Source: Archangium sp.
GTDB taxonomy: Bacteria; Myxococcota; Myxococcia; Myxococcales; Myxococcaceae
Assembly (NCBI GenBank): GCA_016793585.1
Contig: JAEUJR010000552.1
Location: 1 to 15,732, forward strand
Length of the DNA stretch: 15,732 bases
Direction: 5' to 3'
Positions 1-8,302 of this stretch are shown piece by piece. The first letter of the stretch is position 1, and the number at the start of each line of letters is the position of its first letter. A program made the translations under genes and the position numbers. Below the pieces are notes generated by a model. That model was not told where the DNA came from. It saw only the letters and a list, made by a program, of their open reading frames with translations, and searched no databases.

Positions 1-1626
1 CCGATCGGTCAGCTGAAGCTGTTGATCGACAGGCAAGATCGCGTCACCGCCCTTCACGCTGCCCGGATCGCGGGCATGAGCCCTACGCTCTTCGCGAGCC
101 GTGACTTCGGCGTAGTGATGCAGCCGGCGGTGCCCATCGCCGACGTGCTGTTCGTCGCTTCCGATCTCGACCTCGACACAGGGACCATCGCCGTCGCGTT
201 CGCCAGTCCCGCCGTCGTTCGATGGACCACCGCCACGAGCCAGACCTGGCAGGGGCCGATCTCCACCACCCTGGTCAACCGCAACTCGAGCGAGTCGCTC
301 GCCATCGCCGTCGGTCGCGATCAGCACGTTCACCTCGCGTACGTGACCTCGAACGGTGAGGTGCGCGCGAATGACTGCTTCTCGAGCGAGCCTTTCGATG
401 GTGGGCCCCCGTTCGTTCCCGACGCCGGGCTTCCAATCGATGCGGGCATGCCGAACTTCACCTTCTCGGTGACGAGCGGGCTCTCTCGCCCCCTCGCTGG
501 CGCGTACGCGTTGCTGGTGGGCCCGACCATGCGCTCGACGATCATCTCGAACCTGGGCGGAGAGTTCTCGGTGGCCTGGCCGCTGTCCGAGCGGCCGTTC
601 GATCTCACCGTCGTCGCCGCGGGCCACGAAGCCGTCTCGATTCTCGGCATCACGAACGATCTGCCGACGAAGGTGCGCATCGACCCGACGACCCAGGTCG
701 ACGACACGTTCACCATCGGCGGCGCCATCAGCGGCAAGAGCAGCCCGGGCAATCGCGTCGAGATCGATCTCGTCGACGGCGTGACGCCCATGCCCGTCAC
801 GGGCTCGAGCTGGGCGGCGCGCTACCGAACGGACTCCACGCAGCCCATCACCGTCGTCGCGATGGAGTTCAACAGCCTGGGCAACGAGGTGAACTGGACC
901 AAGGCGACCGTGGGGCGGCCAGATGGTGGAGCTGTCACGCTCGACCTCGCCTTCCCCTCCGTTCCAGGGACGTTTCAGACGACGACGCACACGTTCGTGG
1001 CTGCCGATGCCGGGTTGCTCTCGGGCAACGCGTTGATGGGCTCGCAGTCGCTCGGGCAGGTGGCCCACTACGTCGACCTGACGCCCGGAGCCGAGGCCTC
1101 CGTGCAGTCGGGCGTGGTCTCGCGCAGCGGCGCCACCCTGACGGGCTTCGGCATCGTCGACGTCCTCGCTCCGAATCGCATGCGGCATTCGATTCCGACA
1201 GGCGGGCCGTTCTTCGTCACGCAGTGGCTGACGGACCCGTTCGCGACCTCGATGTCGACGAACGCGCTGCCCGAGCTCACCCGGCTCCAGACGACTGGTT
1301 CGTCGATGGCCACCGTCGGCGCGAACGCACAATCGCCTGACTTCGACACGCTCGAGCTGCAGCTCTCGTCGATGCAGACGACGTTCTGGCGTGTCTACAC
1401 CGCACCGGGCGCGCCGCTCACCGTGCGGCTGCCCGATCTGCCCGCCGGCTTTCATCCCGCGAACGTGATGCCCGGCCGCTCTTCCATCTCGGCGCTGGCC
1501 CTGCTGATCAAGTTCGAAGCGCCCACCACGCGCGGCTGGCTGCTGCAGAGCGGCGATCGAACCCTGGTGCCCTACCGGCTCACGGTCTCGAACTCGTATC
1601 GAACGATCTCGACGACGTGGCGGTGA
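1..1626 (+). CDS. Exported propeller-like / carboxypeptidase-regulatory-like protein, 5' truncated
   Basis: The frame is open from the first base to the TGA at 1624-1626, giving 541 residues. The real start lies outside the window, and the TTG at 22 is not a convincing start. Residues about 40-120 alternate short hydrophobic strands with phrases such as 'DQHVHLAYVTSNGEV', which resemble blades of a BNR-type or similar beta-propeller. A proline/DAG-rich linker follows (about 130-152, 'VPDAGLPIDAGMP'). Next comes a single beta-sandwich resembling carboxypeptidase regulatory-like domains, with 'SRPLAGAYALL' and then 'GGEFSV'. The remaining 300 or so residues are strand-rich, and I do not recognise them. 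The composition (Ser/Thr rich, few Lys) and the linker suggest an exported or surface protein. No catalytic motif is visible. The stop abuts the stop of the convergent gene with no spacer. Coding is confident; the function is not assigned. Confidence 0.8.
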   Translation, partial: PIGQLKLLIDRQDRVTALHAARIAGMSPTLFASRDFGVVMQPAVPIADVLFVASDLDLDTGTIAVAFASPAVVRWTTATSQTWQGPISTTLVNRNSSESLAIAVGRDQHVHLAYVTSNGEVRANDCFSSEPFDGGPPFVPDAGLPIDAGMPNFTFSVTSGLSRPLAGAYALLVGPTMRSTIISNLGGEFSVAWPLSERPFDLTVVAAGHEAVSILGITNDLPTKVRIDPTTQVDDTFTIGGAISGKSSPGNRVEIDLVDGVTPMPVTGSSWAARYRTDSTQPITVVAMEFNSLGNEVNWTKATVGRPDGGAVTLDLAFPSVPGTFQTTTHTFVAADAGLLSGNALMGSQSLGQVAHYVDLTPGAEASVQSGVVSRSGATLTGFGIVDVLAPNRMRHSIPTGGPFFVTQWLTDPFATSMSTNALPELTRLQTTGSSMATVGANAQSPDFDTLELQLSSMQTTFWRVYTAPGAPLTVRLPDLPAGFHPANVMPGRSSISALALLIKFEAPTTRGWLLQSGDRTLVPYRLTVSNSYRTISTTWR

Positions 1627-1645
1627 TCAGCGGCGCGCGACCGCC
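1619..1645. terminator. Possible bidirectional hairpin across two convergent stop codons
   Basis: GGCGGT at 1619-1624 pairs with ACCGCC at 1640-1645 across a 15-base loop. The structure covers the TGA of the rightward gene (1624-1626) and the TGA of the leftward gene (1629-1627), which meet as TGATCA. It has no T-tract on either side, so it is not a canonical intrinsic terminator. In GC-rich DNA a 6-bp stem can occur by chance. Confidence 0.2.
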
Positions 1646-2109
1646 GGCGTCTTCGAGAGCGTGACGCCGAAGGTGAGCGGCGCGGCGTCTCGCTGGGCAA
1701 CCTCGACCACGAGCGCTCCGGCCTCGAAGCGCTGGCCGGCCAACCACCGCAAGCCGCAGTTCGTTCGCGGCACGAGCCCTTCTTCGGCTGCCGAGAGCTG
1801 AGCGTGAAGACGCACGAGGCTGCGTGCACCCGATGGAGCGAAGAGGAGCACCTCGAAGTCGTTCCCCTGCAGCGCCACCCAGCCGTCGGCCGAGAACACG
1901 GGCTGACCTTCGATCGGCGAAGGCTCGGTCGACGACCACTTCGTCTCGCCCTTCGAGTCCTGGAGCGCGAAGACGAACGTGCGGCCCTTCTTCGACGCCT
2001 TCGCCCGCTGCGTGAGCGTGAAGCCCTCGCCGGTGAAGTCCTTGTCGGCGATGGCTCCGAGAAGGTTCGGAGAGCACGTCAACGCGATCGCGACGACGGT
2101 TCCGAACAT
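1627..2109 (-). CDS. Small exported protein of unknown function
   Basis: 160 residues from an ATG at 2109. The N-terminus has a short hydrophobic stretch (about residues 3-20, 'FGTVVAIALTCSP...') consistent with a Sec signal peptide. Cys12 is preceded by Thr, so this is not a good lipobox. The mature part is mostly predicted strands ('GRTFVFALQDSKGETKW', 'GWVALQGNDFEVLLFA') with one further Cys in 'RTNCGLRWL'. I do not recognise a family. It starts 6 bp after the esterase stop, with a GGAG about 9 bases ahead of the ATG inside the end of the esterase gene, so it is probably the last gene of the minus-strand operon. The overlapping frame at 1580-2077 on the same strand has an Arg-rich shadow composition and was discarded. 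A periplasmic or envelope location is inferred. Confidence 0.7.
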   Translation of the reverse strand: MFGTVVAIALTCSPNLLGAIADKDFTGEGFTLTQRAKASKKGRTFVFALQDSKGETKWSSTEPSPIEGQPVFSADGWVALQGNDFEVLLFAPSGARSLVRLHAQLSAAEEGLVPRTNCGLRWLAGQRFEAGALVVEVAQRDAAPLTFGVTLSKTPAVARR

Positions 2110-2115
2110 GGCGTC

Positions 2116-3126
2116 TCAGCTCCGCTCGAGGCGAGGCAGCAGGTAGCCCAACGAGCGCTCGAACCGGTAGTTCACGCCCATGTGCCCGTCTTCGAACTCT
2201 TCGTGCACGTGCTCGACCCCGCCGGCGCGGAACTCTTCGGCCAACAGCCTCGCGCCCCAGCGCAGGTTGAACTCATCGCGCGTGCCGCAGTCGAGGAAGA
2301 TCGTCTTGAGCTTCTTGTAGACGTCGAGGTGCTTCGGCGTGAACCGCACCGGGTCGTGCACGAGCCACCGGTTCCACACGTCGACGCGCAGCCGGCCGGT
2401 CTGCAGATCGATCGGCAGCTCGAGGCCCAGTGGTTCGCCCTTCTTCGGCGAGTACGCAGCCGCCATGCAGAGCATGTTGATGACGGTGTGATCTTCGCCC
2501 TTCATCTTGGTGGCGAGCGAACGGTTGATGAAGTCGCGGTACCAGTTCTCGACCCCACCGGCCTTGAGCAACGGGCCCGCCGCCTGGGGCAGCTCGTGCA
2601 GGTAGCAGTACTCGAAGCCCGCGTCGCCCGAGTGCACGCCGACGTGGGCGAAGAGCTCGGGGTGGAAGCGGCTGATGACGAGCGCGCCGTAGCCGCCCGA
2701 TGACTTGCCGACGAGCGCCCGCGCCGTGCCCTTGGTGATCGTGCGGAAGGTGCGATCGACGAAGGCCACGAGATCGCGCGCCACGTAGTCGCGGTAGCGG
2801 CCGATGCCTTCGCTGTTGATCCACTGTGAGCCGCCGAGCGAGGTCCACCCGTCGACGAAGACGCCAATGCACGGCGGCAGGCCCTGCTGCGCGATGAGGA
2901 AGTCGAGGCGCTCGGGCACCGTGCGCGTGAAGGGCGACGTGTTCAGCCACTGCAGACCGTTGCCGCTGAAGCCGTGCAGGAAATAGACGACCGGGTAGCG
3001 CTGCTCGGGGCTCTCGGCGTAGCCGGGCGGCAGGTACACGGGGATCGTGCGCGTCGACGGATCGTTGAGCGGGTTGCCTTCGAGTGAGCCTGCGAAGACC
3101 TGGAAGAGCTGAATCGTCCCCTTCAT
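2116..3126 (-). CDS. Alpha/beta-hydrolase esterase (putative esterase / esterase D family)
   Basis: 336 residues. The start was set at the ATG at 3126, whose A is also the last base of the upstream glycosylase TGA (TGATG). AAGGGAC at 3140-3134 is a ribosome-binding site 7 bases upstream. A longer in-frame start at 3435 would lie within the glycosylase gene and add an Arg/Ala-rich shadow. The protein fits the PF00756 type: an 'IPVYLPPGY' strand near 28-36, an oxyanion-type 'YFLHGFSGNG' (48-57), and the nucleophile elbow G140-K-S142-S-G144. Asp284 in 'CGTRDEF' and His315 in 'EDGHMGVNY' complete a likely Ser-Asp-His triad. There is no signal peptide, so it is probably cytoplasmic. The family includes S-formylglutathione hydrolases, acyl esterases and siderophore esterases; the substrate cannot be told from sequence. 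Translation is coupled to the glycosylase. Confidence 0.88.
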   Translation of the reverse strand: MKGTIQLFQVFAGSLEGNPLNDPSTRTIPVYLPPGYAESPEQRYPVVYFLHGFSGNGLQWLNTSPFTRTVPERLDFLIAQQGLPPCIGVFVDGWTSLGGSQWINSEGIGRYRDYVARDLVAFVDRTFRTITKGTARALVGKSSGGYGALVISRFHPELFAHVGVHSGDAGFEYCYLHELPQAAGPLLKAGGVENWYRDFINRSLATKMKGEDHTVINMLCMAAAYSPKKGEPLGLELPIDLQTGRLRVDVWNRWLVHDPVRFTPKHLDVYKKLKTIFLDCGTRDEFNLRWGARLLAEEFRAGGVEHVHEEFEDGHMGVNYRFERSLGYLLPRLERS

Positions 3127-3908
3127 CACTGCTGTCCCTTCTTGCCGAATCGCTTCATCACTTCCTGCAGATCGAGCCACGCCAGCCGCTTCTCTTCGGG
3201 CTGACGCAGCAGGTACGCGGGGTGGAACGTGGGCATCAACGGAATGCCCTGGTACTCGCGCCATTGGCCACGCAGCCGGGTGATCGAGGTCTGATCGCGC
3301 AGCAGCGTCTGGGTCGCGAACTTGCCGAGCGCCACGATCACCTTCGGCTGCAACGAGGCGAGCTGCGCCTTCAAGAACGGCTCGCAGGCCTCGATCTCGT
3401 CGGGCTCGGGGTTGCGGTTGTTGGGCGGCCGGCACTTCACGACGTTGCAGATGTACACGTCGTCGCGAGAGAACTTCATCGCCTCGATCATCTTCGTCAG
3501 CAGCTGGCCTGCCTTGCCGACGAAGGGCACGCCCTGACGATCTTCTTCTTCTCCCGGGCCTTCACCGACGAAGACGAGCTCGGCGCGCGGGTTTCCCGAG
3601 CCAAAGACGATCGTGCTGCGGCCATTGCAGAGCTTGCAGCGCTGACAGTCTCCGAGCTCGCGGCGAATCTCGTCGAGCGGGCGGCGGGCGATGGGCGCCT
3701 CGGGCGGCTTGACGATCGCGGGCGCGGGCTTCGTTTGCGCCAAAGCGGGAGCCGCCTTCGCCACGGGGGCAGGCACAGGCTTCGCGACCGGGGGCGCAGC
3801 GGCCGCCTTCGCCGTTCGTTCGCCGAGAATGGAGCGCGAGCCGTCGGACTCCTGCCACGCGAGGTGGCGGCGAAGCTCGGTGGCGATCTCCTTCAGTTCG
3901 TCTGACAT
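3126..3908 (-). CDS. Family 4 (Fe-S) uracil-DNA glycosylase
   Basis: 260 residues from the ATG at 3908. It excises uracil from DNA to start base-excision repair of deaminated cytosine. The motifs are those of family-4 enzymes: 'GEGPGEEEDRQGVPFVGKAG' (115-134) and 'HPAYLLR' (229-235). Four cysteines suited to a [4Fe-4S] cluster are present, C88-x2-C91 and C159-x15-C175. The first 80 or so residues are a short helix and an Ala/Pro/Lys-rich flexible linker (about 33-76), longer than in minimal family members. The ATG at 3908 is preferred because AGGGTGA (3920-3914) lies 5 bases upstream and overlaps the coaBC stop. A GTG at 3917 would add three residues and overlap coaBC by 4 bp. The gene is coupled to coaBC upstream and the esterase downstream. 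Family assignment is confident; substrate preference beyond uracil is not known. Confidence 0.93.
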   Translation of the reverse strand: MSDELKEIATELRRHLAWQESDGSRSILGERTAKAAAAPPVAKPVPAPVAKAAPALAQTKPAPAIVKPPEAPIARRPLDEIRRELGDCQRCKLCNGRSTIVFGSGNPRAELVFVGEGPGEEEDRQGVPFVGKAGQLLTKMIEAMKFSRDDVYICNVVKCRPPNNRNPEPDEIEACEPFLKAQLASLQPKVIVALGKFATQTLLRDQTSITRLRGQWREYQGIPLMPTFHPAYLLRQPEEKRLAWLDLQEVMKRFGKKGQQ

Positions 3909-3913
3909 CGCGC

Positions 3914-5143
3914 TCACCCTACCCCGTGCGTCGAGTGGAGGCGCGGGTGAAGCAGGCTCCAGAGGTCTTTCGCCACCTCGCGTTTGGTGCCGGTGCTGCG
4001 GAGCGCCTCACCGCCGCGATCGAAGACGATCACCGAGTTGGTGTCCGTGCCGAACCCTGCGCCGGCCTTCGAGACATCGTTCGCGACGATCAGATCGAGC
4101 CGCTTCTTCTCGAGCTTGCCCTTCGCGTAGGTCTCGACGTCGTTCGTCTCGGCCGCGAAGCCGACCAGCAGTGGACGCTTCGCATTCCCGTGCACCTTCG
4201 CAGACGCCGTCGCGAGCACGTCAGGCGTGCGCACGAAGGTGATGGTCTGCGGCCCGTCGCCCTTCTTCTCTTTCACCGCGCTCACCTGCTCGGCCTTCCA
4301 GTCGCTCACGGCGGCCGCGGCCACGAACACGTCGACGGACTCCACGCGCGCCATCACCGCGGCCAGCATCTCGTCGGCGGTCGTGACCCGAACCACCTCG
4401 ACGCCCTTCGGAGCTGGCGTCTCCACCGGCCCCAGCACCACGGTGACGACCGCGCCCTGCGCACGCGCGACCTCGGCCACCGCGAGGCCCATCTTCCCCG
4501 TCGAGGGGTTCGAGATGAACCGCACCGGGTCGAGCGCTTCTCTCGTGGGCCCGGCGGTGATCAACACGCGCTTGCCAGCAAGTGGCCCGTTCACCGCGAG
4601 CGTCACCGTCGCCTGCACGAGGTCTTTGAGCTCGGCGAGCCGGCCCATGCCCACGTCACCATCGGCCAGCGGGCCCGAAGCAGGCCCGACCATGCGGTAC
4701 TTCGGCTGCGCGAGGAGCGCCGTCACGTTCGCCTGCGTCTCGGCGTGCTCCCACATGGCGGTGTTCATCGCCGGCGCGAGCAACACGGGGCCGCGGAACG
4801 CGAGCAGCGTCGTCGTCACCGCGTCATTGCCGAGACCTCCCTTGATGCGCGCGAGCAGATCGGCCGTCGCCGGGGCGATGACGAACAGATCGGCCCACTT
4901 CGCCAGCGTGAGGTGGCCGTAGTGCTGGTCTTGCGTGGAGTCGAAGGTGTCGGTGAACACCGGGTGCCCCGACAGGTTCTGCATCGTGAGCGGCGTGACG
5001 AACTCGCACGCGCCCTTCGTCATCGCGACCCGAACTTCGGCGCCGGCGCGGCGCAGCTCACGAACCAGATCGCAGGCCTTGTACGCCGCGATGCCGCCGC
5101 CAACCGCGACCGCGATGTTCCGACCCGACAGGGGCTCCGTCAT
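3914..5143 (-). CDS. coaBC: Bifunctional phosphopantothenoylcysteine decarboxylase / phosphopantothenate-cysteine ligase
   Basis: 409 residues, the usual length. It joins cysteine to 4'-phosphopantothenate (CoaB) and decarboxylates the product to 4'-phosphopantetheine (CoaC) in coenzyme A synthesis. The CoaC half (about 1-185) has the FMN-binding start 'VAVGGGIAAYKA', catalytic His77 in 'HLTLAKWAD', and the 'APAMNTAMW' motif with Asn127. The CoaB half (about 190-400) has 'ITAGPTREALDPVRFISN', 'STGKMG', 'AAAVSDW', 'KEKKG' and 'ANDVSKAG'. The position of the clamp cysteine of the E. coli-type 'ACGD' motif is Asp161 here ('PLADGDVGMGR'); see findings. The gene starts 21 bp after the stop of the 1045-aa repeat protein, with only a distant GAGG (16-19 bases upstream) as a ribosome-binding site. 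It is followed directly by the uracil-DNA glycosylase. Confidence 0.97.
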   Translation of the reverse strand: MTEPLSGRNIAVAVGGGIAAYKACDLVRELRRAGAEVRVAMTKGACEFVTPLTMQNLSGHPVFTDTFDSTQDQHYGHLTLAKWADLFVIAPATADLLARIKGGLGNDAVTTTLLAFRGPVLLAPAMNTAMWEHAETQANVTALLAQPKYRMVGPASGPLADGDVGMGRLAELKDLVQATVTLAVNGPLAGKRVLITAGPTREALDPVRFISNPSTGKMGLAVAEVARAQGAVVTVVLGPVETPAPKGVEVVRVTTADEMLAAVMARVESVDVFVAAAAVSDWKAEQVSAVKEKKGDGPQTITFVRTPDVLATASAKVHGNAKRPLLVGFAAETNDVETYAKGKLEKKRLDLIVANDVSKAGAGFGTDTNSVIVFDRGGEALRSTGTKREVAKDLWSLLHPRLHSTHGVG

Positions 5144-5164
5144 GTGAGGGGAACTACCTCAAAC

Positions 5165-8100
5165 TCACTCGATGATCTGCTCGGCGTTCTGCGGGCCCGG
5201 CTGGAGCAGATCCTCGAAGTCCTTCTGGCCCCGCTCGAGGTTGCCGATCGACTCATTGAGCACGCGCTCACTGACGTGGTTCATGCCCATGGAGTCGCCG
5301 ATGCTGGCCAGGCTGGGCGCGCGCACCGTGAGGTTCGCCGGGGCGCCACGGGTGAGCGTTGCAGTCGAGGTGACGACCTCGGTGCCATAGACGGCGTGCA
5401 CGGACCACGAGCCGCAGGCGATGCCGCGCGCGACGAACGCGGTGCCGTCGAGGCCGAGCGAGACGATGCCCGGCGGCACCACCCCAAGCTCGTAGAGCAT
5501 GTCAGGGCCCGGCGACCACTCGACCCCCGGAGGTACGAGCATGACCGAGCTGGGAATCGGAACGCCGCGCACCGCGATCTCACAGGCGTCGTCGGGCACG
5601 CCGAGGTCGACTCGCTGGGTTCGGCCGGTGATCAACACCGACTTCGACGACCGTGAGGCCCGCGTGCCGAAGAACCAGTTGCCCTGAGCGAGCGCCACCG
5701 TGAACTGGCCCTGGGCATCGGTGTCGACCTGCACCTCGTCTCCGCTCGGGCCACGCGCGGTCACCGAGGTCACCAACGGCCTGCCACCGGCCCCACGCAC
5801 GGTGCCCTCGACCCGCGTCGCCGGCAGCAGCACGAGCTCGACGCTCGTCTTGCCAGCAGGCACCTCGACGACCGTTCCCAGATCGGCCGCGCGCGCTTCG
5901 ATCGAGAAGCCCTTCTCGCGATCCATCAGCTCGGCCTCGAAGTGCCCCTTCGAGTCGGTCAACACCTCGGTGAGCGAGAACGCCGCGGAGATCACCCGCA
6001 CCGACGCCACTGGCTGTCGGTTCTCGTCGACCACCACACCGGTGAACGGCTCGTACTTCTTCAAGACCACGTCTCCCACGTCCTTGCGGCCTTTGACCTC
6101 GACGCGGGCCCACAGCCGGCTGGTCGACTCTTCGACCACGATCACGCCGTCGGCATCGGCCTCGATCTCGAACTTGCCGTCCTCGGTGTCGAACATCGAG
6201 CTGTTGGCGGTGAACGCGGTCACCACCGCGCCCGCTTCGTCCACCACCCGCCCCGTCACCGTCGGCGGGTAGAGCAGCTTCACGGTCTGGTTCGTTCCGG
6301 CCTTCAACGTCGAGGGCACCAGCTTCGCGTTCGGCTGGCCTTCGAGGGTGAGCTCGATCGCCTCGCCCGGTTCGAGACCGGTGAGCGTGAACTGCCCCTG
6401 CTCGTCGGTCTCGGCCATGCGCTGGCGTGGGCCCTTCGCGCCGATCAGCGAGTAGCTGACCGGAGCCCCTTCTTCGTCGACCAGCTTGCCGACGATCTTC
6501 GCCGAGGGTTGCAGGCGCACGGTGAGCTGTGCGGTCTCGGCGCTGCGAACGAGCTGCTCGGCGTGGGCGGGTAGAAAGTCGTCTCCCGTGGCCTGGCCGT
6601 CGACCTCGACGCGGAACTCGCCGGGCAACAGCTGCTCGAAGGTGAGCTGACCGGTCTCGGTCGTCTCGCCGAAGTCGGGCTCGGGGCTCTCGGCGCTGGC
6701 GATCATCACCCGCACCGCTTCGGCCGGCTGACCGTTCACACCGATCACCGTGACGACGAGCTTCCCCAGCGGCTGCAGCGTGAGCACCACCTCGGGGCCC
6801 GGCACCTGCGCCGTCGCGCGCGCGATCTCTCCCTCGGGCCCCAGGGCTTCGAGCTGCCACGGCCCCTCCTCGTCGACGTGCAGCTTGAAAGTGCCCCGTT
6901 CATCGGTGACGGCCCCGTTCGGGTCGTTGGGGAGATCGGCGCGAACCTGAACCGTGGCGTCGGCCACGGGCTGGCCCCTGGAGTCGACCACCCGACCCGA
7001 AACGAACGGCGCCTCGGCGAGCACCACCTCGAGATCGGTGTCTCCGGGCTTCAGCTCGATCGACTGCGCGCGCGACTTGAACCCCGGGGCCGTCACCCGC
7101 ACCACCGCCGGCCCTTCGGCCATGGGCCCCAGCTCGAGCCGCTGGCCCTCTTCGTACGCTTCGGCGCTCACGGTGTTCGACGGCGAGGTGAGCGTCGCCG
7201 AGACGTTGGGCACGGGGTTGCCCATCGCGTCGACGACGGTCAGCAGCAGGCGCCCCGAGCGGCGCACCTGCAGCGAGAGAGACAAGCGCGCGCCTTCGTC
7301 GAGCAGCCCCTCGCCATTGCCGAGGAAGCCGGGCTCGACCACCTGCACCGAGACGTAGCCAGGGTGCTGCAGCTCGAAGAGCCCCTTCCCATCGGTCACC
7401 TTCACCGTGCGGCGGTGGCGCTTCAACACCTCCACTCCGAACGAGCCGAGCGAAGCCGCGGCGGTGACCTCGATCGAGCCAGGGCGGCTCAGCGCGACAG
7501 GCACCTCGGGGTTCGAGCCGTCGAGCGACAGCGCGACGGGGAACCGATCGTCTGCCTCGAGAATGACCCACTGCGCCCGCCCGCCCGGCAGTCGCACCTG
7601 GCCGCTCGAGTCGCTGCGCAGCTCGGTGACGACCCCGGTCGCGAGGTCGAGCACCGTCGCGCGGGCGCCGTTGATGGGGTCGCCTCCGGCCTCCATCGCC
7701 GTCACGGTCACATCGGCCGGGCGCTGGCCATCGATCACCTGCACGACCGACGTCTCGAAGAGATCGAACTGCACGAACTGCGGCCTGGCCGGGCGGTCGA
7801 CGAGAATGATCACCGAGCGCGGCCACGTTCGCGCTGGGAACGTCACCATGCCTTCTTCATTCGAGACGCCCTCTGCGAGGGTCTCGGGCGTGAGTTTGCC
7901 CTTTCGCAGCTCGGCCGCGCCGCGCGTGATGTGCTCGAAGTCGTCGCACTCGACGAGCTCGTGATCGTCGGGGTTTCTGCGCTCGACCATCATCGGCGAG
8001 CTGACGATCTTCACCGCCGCGCCGACGATGGGGGCGTCTTTGTCGTCGATCAGCTTGAGGCTGCGCGCGGTGGGGAGCTCGGCGATGCGACCGTCGTCCC

Positions 8101-8302
8101 GGTGCGGGGCTTCGTCGTCGCCCTCCCAGAACCACTTCGAGTGCCGCCTGGGGCCCCCCTCGTCTTCCCGAGCCTCGCTGGTTTCGTCGTTCGTCGCGGG
8201 CGGCGCGGTCGCGATCTTGTACGCCCCCAACACGAGCGCGACGACGACCAGCCCACCACCGAGCAGCAACGGCAGCTTCGACGAGGGCGTTGGAGTGCTC
8301 AT
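5165..8302 (-). CDS. Membrane-anchored multi-domain carboxypeptidase-regulatory-like repeat protein (1045 aa)
   Basis: 1045 residues. Residues 9-31 form one hydrophobic helix, probably an uncleaved membrane anchor. A strongly charged spacer (about 38-75) follows, holding an aromatic patch 'KWFWEG'. From about 78 to 993 there are some ten or eleven tandem beta-sandwich units of 70-90 residues. Their signatures, 'GRVVDSRGQPVADATVQV' near 436 followed by 'TDERGTFKL', 'GKLVDEEGAPVS', 'GRVVDEAGAVV' and 'GVVVDENRQPVASVRV', are typical of the carboxypeptidase regulatory-like fold. The C-terminal 45 residues (1001-1045) are different: acidic, probably helical, ending in 'NAEQIIE'. No enzyme motif is visible, so the unit acts as a scaffold or binding array rather than a peptidase. 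The ATG at 8302 overlaps the upstream gene stop by 4 bp (ATGA) without a good ribosome-binding site, which indicates coupling. The topology (C-terminus outside the cytoplasmic membrane) is inferred. Confidence 0.85.
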   Translation of the reverse strand: MSTPTPSSKLPLLLGGGLVVVALVLGAYKIATAPPATNDETSEAREDEGGPRRHSKWFWEGDDEAPHRDDGRIAELPTARSLKLIDDKDAPIVGAAVKIVSSPMMVERRNPDDHELVECDDFEHITRGAAELRKGKLTPETLAEGVSNEEGMVTFPARTWPRSVIILVDRPARPQFVQFDLFETSVVQVIDGQRPADVTVTAMEAGGDPINGARATVLDLATGVVTELRSDSSGQVRLPGGRAQWVILEADDRFPVALSLDGSNPEVPVALSRPGSIEVTAAASLGSFGVEVLKRHRRTVKVTDGKGLFELQHPGYVSVQVVEPGFLGNGEGLLDEGARLSLSLQVRRSGRLLLTVVDAMGNPVPNVSATLTSPSNTVSAEAYEEGQRLELGPMAEGPAVVRVTAPGFKSRAQSIELKPGDTDLEVVLAEAPFVSGRVVDSRGQPVADATVQVRADLPNDPNGAVTDERGTFKLHVDEEGPWQLEALGPEGEIARATAQVPGPEVVLTLQPLGKLVVTVIGVNGQPAEAVRVMIASAESPEPDFGETTETGQLTFEQLLPGEFRVEVDGQATGDDFLPAHAEQLVRSAETAQLTVRLQPSAKIVGKLVDEEGAPVSYSLIGAKGPRQRMAETDEQGQFTLTGLEPGEAIELTLEGQPNAKLVPSTLKAGTNQTVKLLYPPTVTGRVVDEAGAVVTAFTANSSMFDTEDGKFEIEADADGVIVVEESTSRLWARVEVKGRKDVGDVVLKKYEPFTGVVVDENRQPVASVRVISAAFSLTEVLTDSKGHFEAELMDREKGFSIEARAADLGTVVEVPAGKTSVELVLLPATRVEGTVRGAGGRPLVTSVTARGPSGDEVQVDTDAQGQFTVALAQGNWFFGTRASRSSKSVLITGRTQRVDLGVPDDACEIAVRGVPIPSSVMLVPPGVEWSPGPDMLYELGVVPPGIVSLGLDGTAFVARGIACGSWSVHAVYGTEVVTSTATLTRGAPANLTVRAPSLASIGDSMGMNHVSERVLNESIGNLERGQKDFEDLLQPGPQNAEQIIE

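Noticed and set aside
22..24. TTG at 22 as true start of the first gene
   Set aside because: The frame is open to base 1, no ribosome-binding site is seen, and the protein begins mid-domain, so the gene is simply cut by the window.
1804..2703. 299-codon plus-strand open frame opposite the small exported protein and the esterase
   Set aside because: Arg/Glu/Val-biased composition and no motif; the esterase on the other strand has a full catalytic triad.
2116..3435. Longer start giving a 439-residue esterase
   Set aside because: The added 103 residues are Arg/Ala-rich shadow sequence inside the glycosylase gene; the ATG at 3126 has a ribosome-binding site and family-like N-terminus.
3926..5656. 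576-codon open frame on the plus strand opposite coaBC
   Set aside because: Arg/His/Glu-rich composition with no domain, opposite a gene with clear CoaBC motifs; a GC third-position artefact.
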